This document shows positions 1-7,792 of a DNA stretch of 64,000 nt, piece after piece; positions within the stretch are counted from its first letter, which is position 1, and each line of letters starts with the position of its first letter. Location: assembly GCF_947487575.1 (NCBI RefSeq), contig NZ_CANKXG010000003.1, positions 248,001 through 312,000 on the forward strand, in the 5' to 3' direction. The stretch is from an uncultured Algibacter sp. GTDB lineage: Bacteria; Bacteroidota; Bacteroidia; Flavobacteriales; Flavobacteriaceae. The notes beneath the pieces are model-generated. The model had not been told where the DNA came from. It made no database searches and worked only from the letters and a program-made list of their open reading frames with translations. Position numbers and translations under genes: made by a program.

Positions 1-1
1 A

Positions 2-2596
2 GCCATGATTCAAATGGTCGTTTCAGCAGGAAACGGAAGAGAAACTGTGTTTTTAGAAAAAGGAGAAGTTGAAGCTATTGGTGCGCATAAACACAAAGTA
101 GGTTTTGAAGTTGACGAGCCTGATGTGATTAATATTATTGAAAAAGATGATGCTTTCAGCATCCTATCTCCTAGAAACTTAAGCACATTTGTTATGGCTA
201 CCGAAATAGCAGGAACCATAAAAAAAGATAGCTTACAAACCATGTCATTACGAACCTTATATCGTGATGGTGATGTGTCTTTTGTACCACTTTCTTATCA
301 TCCAAAAGCGGAAATAGCACTTGTAAGTGCCTCTGAAAAACCAAAAGATAACGATGAACAAAAAGATGATGCTTTAGTTGTAAATATTCAAGTAAACGAA
401 ACCCTAAAAAAAGCAACATTACTATATCGTGAAGGCTTTTTACCAACAACACACAATGTAAACATTGACAATATTAAAGTATCGCTATCCTATGGTGCTG
501 AAGCTATAACTATACCTTTTTCAATTCATTTAGACGATTTTCAATTAGAGCGCTATCCTGGATCAACAAGTCCATCTGCATATGCAAGTGAGGTTAAAGT
601 TCTTGATAATAACACAGAAACACCACACCGCATTTTCATGAATAATGTATTGGATTACAAAGGCTATCGTTTTTTTCAAGCCAGTTATGACACAGACGAA
701 TTAGGAACCGTGTTAGCCGTTAATCATGATGTTATTGGCACAAATATTACTTATTTGGGTTATTTTTTAATGATGATAGGTATGTTTTTTACACTCTTCG
801 GGAAAACATCTCGTTTTACATTAATTAATAAAAAATTAAAAAAGCTCAAGCTGAAAAACGCTTTAATATTTCTACTTTTTTGTGGTCTTTCAAATAGTGC
901 TTTTGCACAAAATAAAAAAAGCAAAGCACCAAAACTTAATTTACAAACTATAGGCCAACAGCATATAGATGTACAACACGCAGAATTGTTTGGTCGTTTA
1001 ATGGTACAAGATTTAGACGGACGTATAAAACCAATGAATACTCTGGCCTCCGAGTTTTTAAGAAAACTATCACGCAAGCCTTATTTCAAATTTACACAAG
1101 ATGGAGAAAGTATTCGCTTTAGTGCAAATCTGGCATTTTTAGCTATGCAATCGGCATCAAATGTTTGGCAATATATCCCGCTTATAAAAATAGACCCTAA
1201 AAAAGGAGGCGAACTCTTTAAAAAATTAAACATAAGCGAAGATGGCTTAGTGGCTTTTGTAGGCTTATTAGACGATAAAGGAAAGTACTTATTTGGTCAA
1301 GCTGTTGAACAGGCTAATAAAAAAAAACCTGCAGAGCGAAGTGAATTGGATAAAGAAGTTTTAAAAGTAGATGAACGCTTCAATATTCTTTACAACGTAT
1401 TTTCTGGAAACTATTTAAAAGTATTTCCTAATAGCAATGATGAAAATAATAAATGGCATAGTCAAACACATCATTTTCAAGATTTCCCTGCTGAAGATGG
1501 TGCATTTGCTAAACAAATTATACCAACTTATTTTAAAGATGTTACTACTAAAAATTGGGTAGATGCTAGTGAAAAATTAGCCTATATTAAAACATTTCAA
1601 GACGTTTTAGGCAAAGACATTATTCCGAATAGAAAACGTATTGAAGCAGAATTATGGTACAACCAACTCAATTTAAATTTTTGGTTGTTTCAAGTGTTTT
1701 TTACTTTGGGCGCTATTCTTTTAGTTTTAGCTATAACTAAAATTTTTACTAAGAAAAAAGCAATTGAATATCTTTGGAATATCTTTATCATTACAACCCT
1801 TATTAGCTTCCTTCTATTTACTGGAAACATCATTCTACGATGGTATATAGCACAACACGCACCTTGGAGTAACGGCTATGAAATGTTGGTATTTGTATCT
1901 TGGGTATTGCTACTTTGCGGATTAATGACTTTTAGGAAATCGGATTTTGCCTTACCACTCTCCACATTATTTTCAGGCGCTTTATTATTTGTAAGTTACC
2001 TAGATTGGTTAAGTCCAGAAATAACCAATTTAATGCCTGTACTAAAATCGTTTTGGTTAAAAATTCATGTAGCTACCATTGTAAGTAGTTATGCGCCTTT
2101 AGCCCTTTCTGCTGTATTAGGTTTTATGGCATTATTGCTCATGATTTTTAAAACTGAAAAGACAAAGAAAGAAATTGACATTAGAATTAAAGAACTCACA
2201 TATATCAACGAAATCTCAATGACTATCGGTTTATTCGTGTTAGCTGTAGGCACATTTTTAGGAGGTATATGGGCAAATGAATCTTGGGGACGTTATTGGG
2301 CTTGGGACCCAAAAGAAACTTGGGCATTAATTAGCATTATAGTCTATGCTATTGTTTTACACCTTCGTTTAATTCCTGGTTTAAAAAGCAATTACATGCT
2401 AAATACTGCAAGTGTATTCGCATTTGGCTCTATTATCATGACATCCTTTGGTGTCAATTATTATTTATCTGGTTTACATAGTTACGCTGCTGGAGACCCC
2501 TTGCCCATACCAACATTCATTTACGTTTTAATTGTTGTAGTCATCATTGTATCTGTGTTAGCTTATTACAGAAAGAAAGCTTTTTCTCTTAAATAA
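2..2596 (+). CDS. ccsA: Cytochrome c biogenesis protein, ResB/CcsA fusion (5' partial)
   Basis: This is the 3' part of a large membrane protein of the System II cytochrome c maturation pathway, which delivers haem to apocytochromes at the periplasmic face of the inner membrane. The frame is open to the left edge, so the true start lies outside the window. The first 270 residues look like the C-terminal part of ResB/CcsB, with a segment like YRFFQASYDTDELGT and then a membrane helix near residue 250. A periplasmic linker follows. From about residue 560 there are multiple CcsA-type helices, with the tryptophan-rich haem-handling motif WGRYWAWDPKETW near residue 761 and conserved histidines in KIHVATIVSSY and in LSGLHSYAAG. 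ResB and CcsA fused in one chain is known in several Bacteroidetes and epsilonproteobacteria. Confidence 0.9.
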   Translation, partial: AMIQMVVSAGNGRETVFLEKGEVEAIGAHKHKVGFEVDEPDVINIIEKDDAFSILSPRNLSTFVMATEIAGTIKKDSLQTMSLRTLYRDGDVSFVPLSYHPKAEIALVSASEKPKDNDEQKDDALVVNIQVNETLKKATLLYREGFLPTTHNVNIDNIKVSLSYGAEAITIPFSIHLDDFQLERYPGSTSPSAYASEVKVLDNNTETPHRIFMNNVLDYKGYRFFQASYDTDELGTVLAVNHDVIGTNITYLGYFLMMIGMFFTLFGKTSRFTLINKKLKKLKLKNALIFLLFCGLSNSAFAQNKKSKAPKLNLQTIGQQHIDVQHAELFGRLMVQDLDGRIKPMNTLASEFLRKLSRKPYFKFTQDGESIRFSANLAFLAMQSASNVWQYIPLIKIDPKKGGELFKKLNISEDGLVAFVGLLDDKGKYLFGQAVEQANKKKPAERSELDKEVLKVDERFNILYNVFSGNYLKVFPNSNDENNKWHSQTHHFQDFPAEDGAFAKQIIPTYFKDVTTKNWVDASEKLAYIKTFQDVLGKDIIPNRKRIEAELWYNQLNLNFWLFQVFFTLGAILLVLAITKIFTKKKAIEYLWNIFIITTLISFLLFTGNIILRWYIAQHAPWSNGYEMLVFVSWVLLLCGLMTFRKSDFALPLSTLFSGALLFVSYLDWLSPEITNLMPVLKSFWLKIHVATIVSSYAPLALSAVLGFMALLLMIFKTEKTKKEIDIRIKELTYINEISMTIGLFVLAVGTFLGGIWANESWGRYWAWDPKETWALISIIVYAIVLHLRLIPGLKSNYMLNTASVFAFGSIIMTSFGVNYYLSGLHSYAAGDPLPIPTFIYVLIVVVIIVSVLAYYRKKAFSLK

Positions 2597-2666
2597 CTCA
2601 TGCTCAATCTTCAGGTTTCTACCTTTCTTTTAAAATCACAAATGGGTTGCTTGAACTTTAAATACG

Positions 2667-2756
2667 GTTCACTTTCAATATAAAACACTTCACTTTAGAT
2701 TTTAGTCACTTCACTTAGAAAGTCATTATTCTGCCTTTAGTCGTGGTATACATTTG
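2667..2756 (+). promoter_or_regulatory. Activator-type promoter with three 21-bp-phased TTCACTT repeats
   Basis: TTCACTT occurs at 2668, 2689 and 2710, exactly 21 bp apart, and a TACATTTG -7 box starts at 2749, 39 bp after the third repeat. No -33 TTG is evident. The same 90-bp arrangement recurs at 6712-6801 with identical spacings. Direct repeats two helical turns apart are the usual layout of LytTR-domain binding sites, and a LytTR regulator is encoded at 4791-5552, so it is the probable activator. The half-site sequence does not match the published LytTR consensus, so the link is inferred from spacing and context. Confidence 0.7.
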
Positions 2757-2780
2757 TATAAGAATTAAAACAATAACGTC

Positions 2781-2918
2781 ATGAAAAAGTTAATATCAAT
2801 GCTAAAGAAATGGAAGTTTGGAAAACGTTTTTTACATCTAAAAAACTCTAAAAAAGATACCTCAGCTAGATTAATTTTAATCAACAGAGACATTAATAAC
2901 ATTCATATGTTTATATAA
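2781..2918 (+). CDS. Very small basic protein (45 aa), unknown function
   Basis: A 45-codon frame opens with ATG 24 bases after the -7 box at 2749-2756 and ends at TAA just before the lipoprotein gene at 2933. The product begins MKKLISMLKKWKFGKRF and is rich in Lys and Arg, with no clear membrane helix. It is the first possible gene of the transcript made from the phased-repeat promoter. The second such promoter (6712-6801) likewise drives very short frames, but I see no sequence similarity between the small products. It could be a real small protein or a leader peptide. I do not recognise a family. Confidence 0.4.
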   Translation: MKKLISMLKKWKFGKRFLHLKNSKKDTSARLILINRDINNIHMFI

Positions 2919-2932
2919 ATACACTAGAAATC

Positions 2933-3586
2933 ATGAAAACAATAAGCAAAATACTAAGCATATTAATACTAATTATTATGTTTACAAGTTGCTCAACTGT
3001 CAAAGTTGTTAGTACTTGGAACCATTCAAAAGAACTCAATTTAAATGATAAGCGCATCATGGTAATAAGTAAAACGGATGACAATATTGTTAGAAGTCAG
3101 TTTGAGAGTGACCTTGTAAACAAGTTAAGGGAGCATGGTCTCAATTCTATGGAAAGCCTAACCGTTTTTCCAAAAATTGATACTGAGGTAAAACTTAACG
3201 AAAATGAAGTGCAAAAAATCGTTGAGGATTTGAAAAACAAAGGAGTAGACATAATTATTCTTAATACTTTAAAAGATACTCAAGAATATACCAGAACAGA
3301 AACAACTGGTGGTGGCTACTCAACACTTTATTTTCCCACATACTTTAGAGGGCCTAATGGAACATTCTATCGTTACTACAATAGTATTCATGTAAAATCT
3401 GAGCCTGAAAGCACTATTACCCATACTGGTAAAAAATACATTCTAGAAACTGTTATTTACGATTTAACAAAAACTGATAACGAACAATTAATATCAGTTA
3501 TAACGACAGAGATTGATAATCCTAAGTCTTTAGGAACTATTTCTAAAGATTTTTCAAAACAAATAATAAAAAAATTGATAAAATAA
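2933..3586 (+). CDS. Lipoprotein of unknown function, paralogue of the one at 17731-18411
   Basis: The 217-residue product has a lipoprotein signal peptide with lipobox ending at Cys20 (MFTSCST). The rest is a soluble periplasmic domain with alternating strands and helices, for example KRIMVISKTDD and VDIIILNTLKDTQ, suggesting a Rossmann-like or DUF4136-like fold, which I cannot confirm. It aligns along its length with the lipoprotein at 17731-18411: both have a (T/A)W segment after the lipobox, a central VFPKID or KFPNLK segment, and an LKDT segment. It lies between the phased promoter and the LytS-type kinase, so it is probably an output or accessory of that system. A strong terminator follows at 3621-3669. 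Confidence 0.75.
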   Translation: MKTISKILSILILIIMFTSCSTVKVVSTWNHSKELNLNDKRIMVISKTDDNIVRSQFESDLVNKLREHGLNSMESLTVFPKIDTEVKLNENEVQKIVEDLKNKGVDIIILNTLKDTQEYTRTETTGGGYSTLYFPTYFRGPNGTFYRYYNSIHVKSEPESTITHTGKKYILETVIYDLTKTDNEQLISVITTEIDNPKSLGTISKDFSKQIIKKLIK

Positions 3587-3620
3587 TTTTCATGCATAGT
3601 TAGTTTGGTTGGTTAGTTTG

Positions 3621-3669
3621 ACTGCCAGAGATTATTGAAATACATTTCATGCCTCTCTGGCAGTTTTTA
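3621..3669 (+). terminator. Rho-independent terminator after the lipoprotein gene
   Basis: A perfect 11-bp stem is formed by ACTGCCAGAGA (3621-3631) and TCTCTGGCAGT (3654-3664), with a 22-nt loop and a T-run after it. The first possible ATG of the kinase frame (3649) lies in the loop, which argues against that start. Confidence 0.8.
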
Positions 3670-3729
3670 ATTTCATTCATTCAGCTAAAATTATACAATT
3701 TACTTACATTAATTTTAACTATATTAGTT

Positions 3730-4785
3730 ATGTTCTTCATCAATAACACTATAACCATTTTGACGACCAAATTTATAAAGCAAAACATTTTACTAGGTAT
3801 AGCATTTATTATATCAACACTTTTAACCTTACCTAGAATTTTGATTATATTTGATATTGTTGATGACCTATCAACTGCTTTCACTTCGGCTTCTGTAAAA
3901 GATATACTCTTTCGATTTTTATGGTTTACTTTTTTCTCTTGGTTACTATTAGAATTTAATGCAAACACTAAATATTTTTATTCCAAATTTCAAAGCGTAC
4001 TAAGAGGGTTAACAACCATCATAATTAATATTGCTTTATACTTCGCTTTATTACATTTGTTCTTCTTTTTGTACCCAAGGTTAGTAGGAGAATCAATGGT
4101 TTCAGAAGAACAAGGGTTAACCTACTTCGTATATTTTATCGTAGCAATAATAATCATATTTGTCGCTAGAATTTTAAGGTATCAATTGAGCTTAAAAGAA
4201 AAATTAATAGAGCAAGAAGCTTTAAAACAACAAAGCTTACAAAATGAATTGATGGCTTTAAAAAATCAAGTTAATCCTCATTTTCTATTCAACTCTCTAA
4301 ATTCATTAAGTGCACTTGTAAAACAAAATAAAGACGCTACCAACTTTATAAACAAACTCTCTTCTATGTATCGTTATATTCTGCAAAGCAGTGAACGAGA
4401 TTTAGTATCTATAGAAGAAGAGCTTGAGTTTTTAAATAGTTATATCCATTTAATTAAAACAAGGTATCGTAATCGTTTTAACATCACTTGTAATATTCAT
4501 GAAAAATGGTTAAATAAAGAAGTACCTGTTTTGGCGCTTCAATTATTAGTTGAAAATGCCATTAAACACAATGAAATATCAGAAGAGAATCCGCTTCAAG
4601 TCAACATATATTCTGAAGATGAGTTTATAATTATTGAAAATGAAATAAGACCCAGAAAAAGTTTAGTTACTGGAACAGGAAATGGTTTATCAAACCTTAA
4701 TAAACGGTATTATGCTCTAAAAAAGAAACACATATCAATAAGTAATAAAAACAACACCTTTAAAGTTAAACTTTCTTTAAATTGA
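3730..4785 (+). CDS. Sensor histidine kinase, LytS/YehU family (His_kinase PF06580 type)
   Basis: This membrane-bound sensor kinase has about four or five N-terminal transmembrane helices with no evident extracytoplasmic sensor domain. A short coiled linker follows, and then the phosphoacceptor motif NQVNPHFLFNSLNSL (His184 counted from the start chosen here). The ATPase region has LVENAIKHN and a glycine-rich GTGNGLSNL near the C-terminus. The reading frame is open upstream to an ATG at 3649, but that codon sits in the loop of the terminator at 3621-3669. I therefore prefer ATG 3730, which loses part of one predicted helix; the start is uncertain. The stop codon abuts the start of the LytTR regulator gene (4791), so the two are surely co-expressed. 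The kinase should phosphorylate that regulator. Confidence 0.85.
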   Translation: MFFINNTITILTTKFIKQNILLGIAFIISTLLTLPRILIIFDIVDDLSTAFTSASVKDILFRFLWFTFFSWLLLEFNANTKYFYSKFQSVLRGLTTIIINIALYFALLHLFFFLYPRLVGESMVSEEQGLTYFVYFIVAIIIIFVARILRYQLSLKEKLIEQEALKQQSLQNELMALKNQVNPHFLFNSLNSLSALVKQNKDATNFINKLSSMYRYILQSSERDLVSIEEELEFLNSYIHLIKTRYRNRFNITCNIHEKWLNKEVPVLALQLLVENAIKHNEISEENPLQVNIYSEDEFIIIENEIRPRKSLVTGTGNGLSNLNKRYYALKKKHISISNKNNTFKVKLSLN

Positions 4786-4790
4786 ATACC

Positions 4791-5552
4791 ATGAAAGTAG
4801 TTATTGTAGAAGATGAATTAGCAGCAAGTGAACAACTCACTTACTTAATAAATAATATAGATGCTAGCATAGAGATACTAACTGTTCTGGATTCTGTAAA
4901 ATCTGCCATCGATTATTTTTCTAATCCAAGCGAAGCCGTTTTAGTTTTTATGGATATACACCTTTCTGATGGTATTTCATTTGAAATTTTTGAACAGGTA
5001 ACTATCAATATTCCAATAATATTTACAACAGCTTATGACCAATATGCACTAAAAGCATTTAAGGTAAATAGCATTGATTATCTTTTAAAGCCAATTAATG
5101 AGGAAGAATTAAGCAGCTCTATTAAAAAGTTTAAAACTAATACCAAAATTGACACAATCTCTTACGATAATATCCAACAATTAGTACAATTAATGCAATC
5201 TAAAAATCAGGTTTTCAGAACTACATATTTAGTACATCAGAGAGATGAATTAATTCCAGTTAAAACAGAAGATATTGCTTATTTTTTTATAGAAAATAGT
5301 ATTGTAAAAGCTGTGACGCTTAAAAATCAAACTTATATAATAGATAAAAAACTAGAAGACATTGAAAACGAATTAGACTCGTATAACTTTCATAGGGTAA
5401 ACAGGCAATTTATACTTAATAGAAATGCTATACAGAATATTAAATTCTACTTTAATGGAAAACTAATTATTAATGTAAATCCGTCATCTAAGGAGCGCAT
5501 TACAATAAGCAAAGCGAAATCATCAGAAATAAAGACATGGATAAATAATTAG
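4791..5552 (+). CDS. LytTR-family response regulator
   Basis: The protein has an N-terminal receiver domain (VVIVEDELAASEQ, phospho-acceptor Asp55 in VFMDIHLSDG, TTAYDQYALKAF, and the Lys of YLLKPINEEE). After a linker there is a C-terminal LytTR DNA-binding domain, with DIAYFFIENSIVKAVT and the hallmark FHRVNRQFILNRNAI. ATG 4791 is chosen because an in-frame TTG at 4782 overlaps the kinase stop and would add only three residues. The kinase gene lies directly upstream. LytTR proteins bind direct repeats spaced about two helical turns apart, matching the triple repeats at 2668-2716 and 6713-6761 that bracket this locus. I infer that these are its targets and that the circuit is positively autoregulated or feeds the flanking small genes. 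Confidence 0.9.
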   Translation: MKVVIVEDELAASEQLTYLINNIDASIEILTVLDSVKSAIDYFSNPSEAVLVFMDIHLSDGISFEIFEQVTINIPIIFTTAYDQYALKAFKVNSIDYLLKPINEEELSSSIKKFKTNTKIDTISYDNIQQLVQLMQSKNQVFRTTYLVHQRDELIPVKTEDIAYFFIENSIVKAVTLKNQTYIIDKKLEDIENELDSYNFHRVNRQFILNRNAIQNIKFYFNGKLIINVNPSSKERITISKAKSSEIKTWINN

Positions 5553-5587
5553 GCTCACTAAAAATGTTTAACTATCAATGATTTAAT

Positions 5588-6622
5588 TTGAAATCTAGAC
5601 ATTATAAAATATTACGAGATTATATCATTGGTTGGCTAATGGCAAGCCTGGTCTGGCAACTCCTTCGCGGGTCTCAAGACGTGAACATCCCTTATATGGA
5701 GGACTCTTTCTCCAATATACTTTTTATATTCATTATAGCATGGATAACCCAAGGGATACTTTACGGTATACTTCATATTTTCCTTGAAAAATTGGTTAGA
5801 AAACGTATTCCATTATCTAAGTTATTGGTATTTGCACTTATACTACAAATTATATCGGCTATTGGATTTTATTTATTTATATTTTATTTATATTTTATTT
5901 ATTTGTTAAGATTGAAATATTTGTAGATACTACTTTTAAAATGTCAGAGTTTATTCAATTACCTGTTATTTGGGTAAGCTTTATCTATACTATAGTAGTT
6001 AACTTCTTTATCAGTCTTTTTCTCAATATTAATTTAATGTTAGGTGAAGGCAATTTGATTAAATTTATTTCAGGAAAATTCTATACTCCAAAAGAAAAAG
6101 AGCTTATTTTTATGTTTTTAGACCTTAGGAATTCTACCACAATTGCTGAAAAATTAGGGCATAGTTAATAAATATAAAGCTTCTATTTACCAATATGTAG
6201 GAGATGAAGCTGTTTTAACTTGGCCGTATAAAGAAGGCCTTAAAAACGCTAAAAGTATTCGCGCTTTTTATGCTTTTAAAGATCAAATTAAGAGTAAAAC
6301 AGATTACTATCTAAAAACTTATGGTTTAGTACCAGAATTTAAAGCAGGTATGAATTGTGGTACCGTAACTGTTGCAGAAGTTGGAGAATATAAACGTGAA
6401 ATTGCATATCATGGTGATACTATAAATACAGCTTCAAGAATCCAAGACCAATGTAATCGATTAGGGTTTGACCTACTTATTTCAGAAAAATTTTTAAAAG
6501 TCGTAGAAATTGACTCATGGACGACATCTAAACTTGAAGGCAATGTGCTTCTAAAAGGTAAGCAGGGAACAGTAAATATCTATTCCGTAACACGCACTGA
6601 GGATACTCTCCAATCTAAGTAG
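5588..6622 (+). pseudogene. Adenylate/guanylate cyclase with membrane anchor, broken
   Basis: Three fragments together cover a class III nucleotide cyclase: a membrane part (5588-5926), the start of the catalytic domain with MFLDLRNSTTIAEKLGH (in 5941-6168), and the rest, with YQYVGDEAVLTW and AYHGDTINTASRIQ (about 6169-6622). The first break is a frameshift in the T/A-rich run near 5880-5915, because the second frame reads back as VKIEIFVDTTFK directly before the ATG at 5941. The second break, at about 6168, also lacks roughly 20 residues normally found between the LGH and QYVGDE segments, so it is a deletion and not just one miscalled base. The start would be TTG or lost. The gene lies downstream of the LytTR regulator. 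An intact copy would make cAMP or cGMP. Assembly error cannot explain both lesions easily. Confidence 0.8.
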
Positions 6623-6711
6623 CATTTTTGAAGTTATACCACTATAATTAGGGCATCAAAACAGGACTGTTTTCTTCAACTCTTATCACTTACCTAATAC
6701 TAACATTTTAA

Positions 6712-6801
6712 GTTCACTTTCAATTAGAATCACTTCACTATTCTATTTGGTCACTTCACTTAGTTAACCACAATTTCAACTTTCACTTAGACCTAAATTT
6801 G
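6712..6801 (+). promoter_or_regulatory. Second activator-type promoter with 21-bp-phased TTCACTT repeats
   Basis: TTCACT(T) starts at 6713, 6734 and 6755, 21 bp apart, and TAAATTTG starts at 6794, 39 bp after the third repeat. Blocks GTTCACTTTCAAT and TCACTTCACTTAG are identical to those at 2667 and 2706, at the same relative positions. A fourth TTCACTT lies at 6782. No -33 TTG is seen. It is the presumed promoter of the small genes at 6833-7150 and perhaps of the lipoprotein at 7208. Confidence 0.7.
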
Positions 6802-6832
6802 TACTATAAATAATAATTAAATACAAATAGAT

Positions 6833-7009
6833 ATGAGAACTCAAAGCACAACAATTAACAATGCTCAATTCAATAAGAATTTTTATAGACCTATAATGGG
6901 AGAAAAACCAACATATACAATACTGGAAAAAGTTAAAATAGTTTTCAAAAACACTATCAAAATGCTAGAAGAATATGGTACAGCTGCAGGAGTAGCTATG
7001 AGACAATAA
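6833..7009 (+). CDS. Small protein (58 aa), unknown function
   Basis: A 58-codon frame starts at ATG 6833, about 30 bases after the -7 box of the phased promoter, and ends at TAA 7009. The product begins MRTQSTTINNAQFNKNF and has a helical C-terminal half (ILEKVKIVFKNTIKMLEEY). There is no signal peptide or membrane helix. Its position directly behind a strong-looking regulated promoter and tightly before another short frame supports expression. I do not recognise the family. Confidence 0.5.
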   Translation: MRTQSTTINNAQFNKNFYRPIMGEKPTYTILEKVKIVFKNTIKMLEEYGTAAGVAMRQ

Positions 7010-7021
7010 ACACTAAAAGTT

Positions 7022-7150
7022 ATGGCTATTTTATTAGAATACCTGAAAATTATAGTATTAGTGTCGGCATTAATTCAAATAGGAGTTTTTGGATACACTA
7101 AAACAAGAGAGAAAATAAAATCATTATTAACCATTAAACACTTCAAATGA
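7022..7150 (+). CDS. Small single-span membrane protein (42 aa)
   Basis: A 42-codon frame follows 12 bases after the preceding small gene. The product has one hydrophobic helix (LKIIVLVSALIQIGVFGY) and then a basic tail (TKTREKIKS), as expected for a small inner-membrane protein with its C-terminus in the cytoplasm. It is probably co-transcribed with 6833-7009 from the phased promoter. No family is recognised, and no homology to the 45-aa product at 2781 is seen. Confidence 0.45.
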   Translation: MAILLEYLKIIVLVSALIQIGVFGYTKTREKIKSLLTIKHFK

Positions 7151-7207
7151 ATCCATTAAAAATGTAAAGCACGGGTACATTTGAATAGAAATTAAAAACA
7201 AAATAAG

Positions 7208-7687
7208 ATGAAAAATTTTAAGTATTTATTAATTACAATCGCTAGTCTTTCTATATCTGTATTATCATGCAGCAGCGACAACGACTACAACGACCACGAC
7301 TACCACTTAGAGTATTCAGGTGTTACAAACGCAGAACTTCCAAATGAATTTAATTACGGGAGCACTTACAAAATTAATATAACCATATCGCTACCCAATA
7401 GTTGTTATTTTTACTATGACCAGTTTGATTATATTTATGATGGACCAACAAGGCTTATATACCCTATAGTACATGTAGATGATGGTATTGGTTGTAATGA
7501 AGTTATTACTGAAACAACATTTTCAATACCAGTAAGAGCATTACAGAAAGAAACTTATGTTTTTAAATTTTATCAAGGTGAAGATTCTGATGGAAAAGAT
7601 ACCTTTTTAACTATTGAGGTTCCTGTTAACACTAGAAATCAAAAGGATATTGAAAATTTAAAAACAAGTGATGTTATATTTGAATAA
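7208..7687 (+). CDS. Lipoprotein of unknown function
   Basis: The product has 159 residues with a lipoprotein signal ending at Cys21 (SVLSCSSDND). An Asp/Tyr/His-rich stretch follows the lipobox, and then a beta-rich domain with several aromatic residues (SCYFYYDQFDYIYDG) and one more cysteine pair candidate. A -7 box TACATTTG at 7176-7183 lies 25 bases before the ATG, so the gene may have its own promoter besides readthrough from the small genes. A strong terminator follows at 7701-7735. The gene belongs positionally to the LytTR-flanked block. No domain family is recognised. Confidence 0.7.
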   Translation: MKNFKYLLITIASLSISVLSCSSDNDYNDHDYHLEYSGVTNAELPNEFNYGSTYKINITISLPNSCYFYYDQFDYIYDGPTRLIYPIVHVDDGIGCNEVITETTFSIPVRALQKETYVFKFYQGEDSDGKDTFLTIEVPVNTRNQKDIENLKTSDVIFE

Positions 7688-7700
7688 AAAACAGAGTTTA

Positions 7701-7735
7701 AAAAGAGGTGCGAAAATATAAAACGCACCTCTTTT
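7701..7735 (+). terminator. Rho-independent terminator
   Basis: A perfect 12-bp stem is formed by AAAAGAGGTGCG (7701-7712) and CGCACCTCTTTT (7724-7735), with an 11-nt A-rich loop. It closes the 7208-7687 transcript. Confidence 0.85.
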
Positions 7736-7792
7736 CATTTGAATAGACTTTAGTTTTAACTATTTTAGTCCAACTAACTTCTTTTATAATTT

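Noticed and set aside
2667-2718. Treating the phased repeats as proven LytTR sites
   Set aside because: Spacing fits, but the half-site TTCACTT does not match the known LytTR consensus; kept as inference only.
3649-3729. Longer start of the histidine kinase at ATG 3649
   Set aside because: The codon is in the loop of a perfect terminator hairpin (3621-3669), so translation from it is unlikely.
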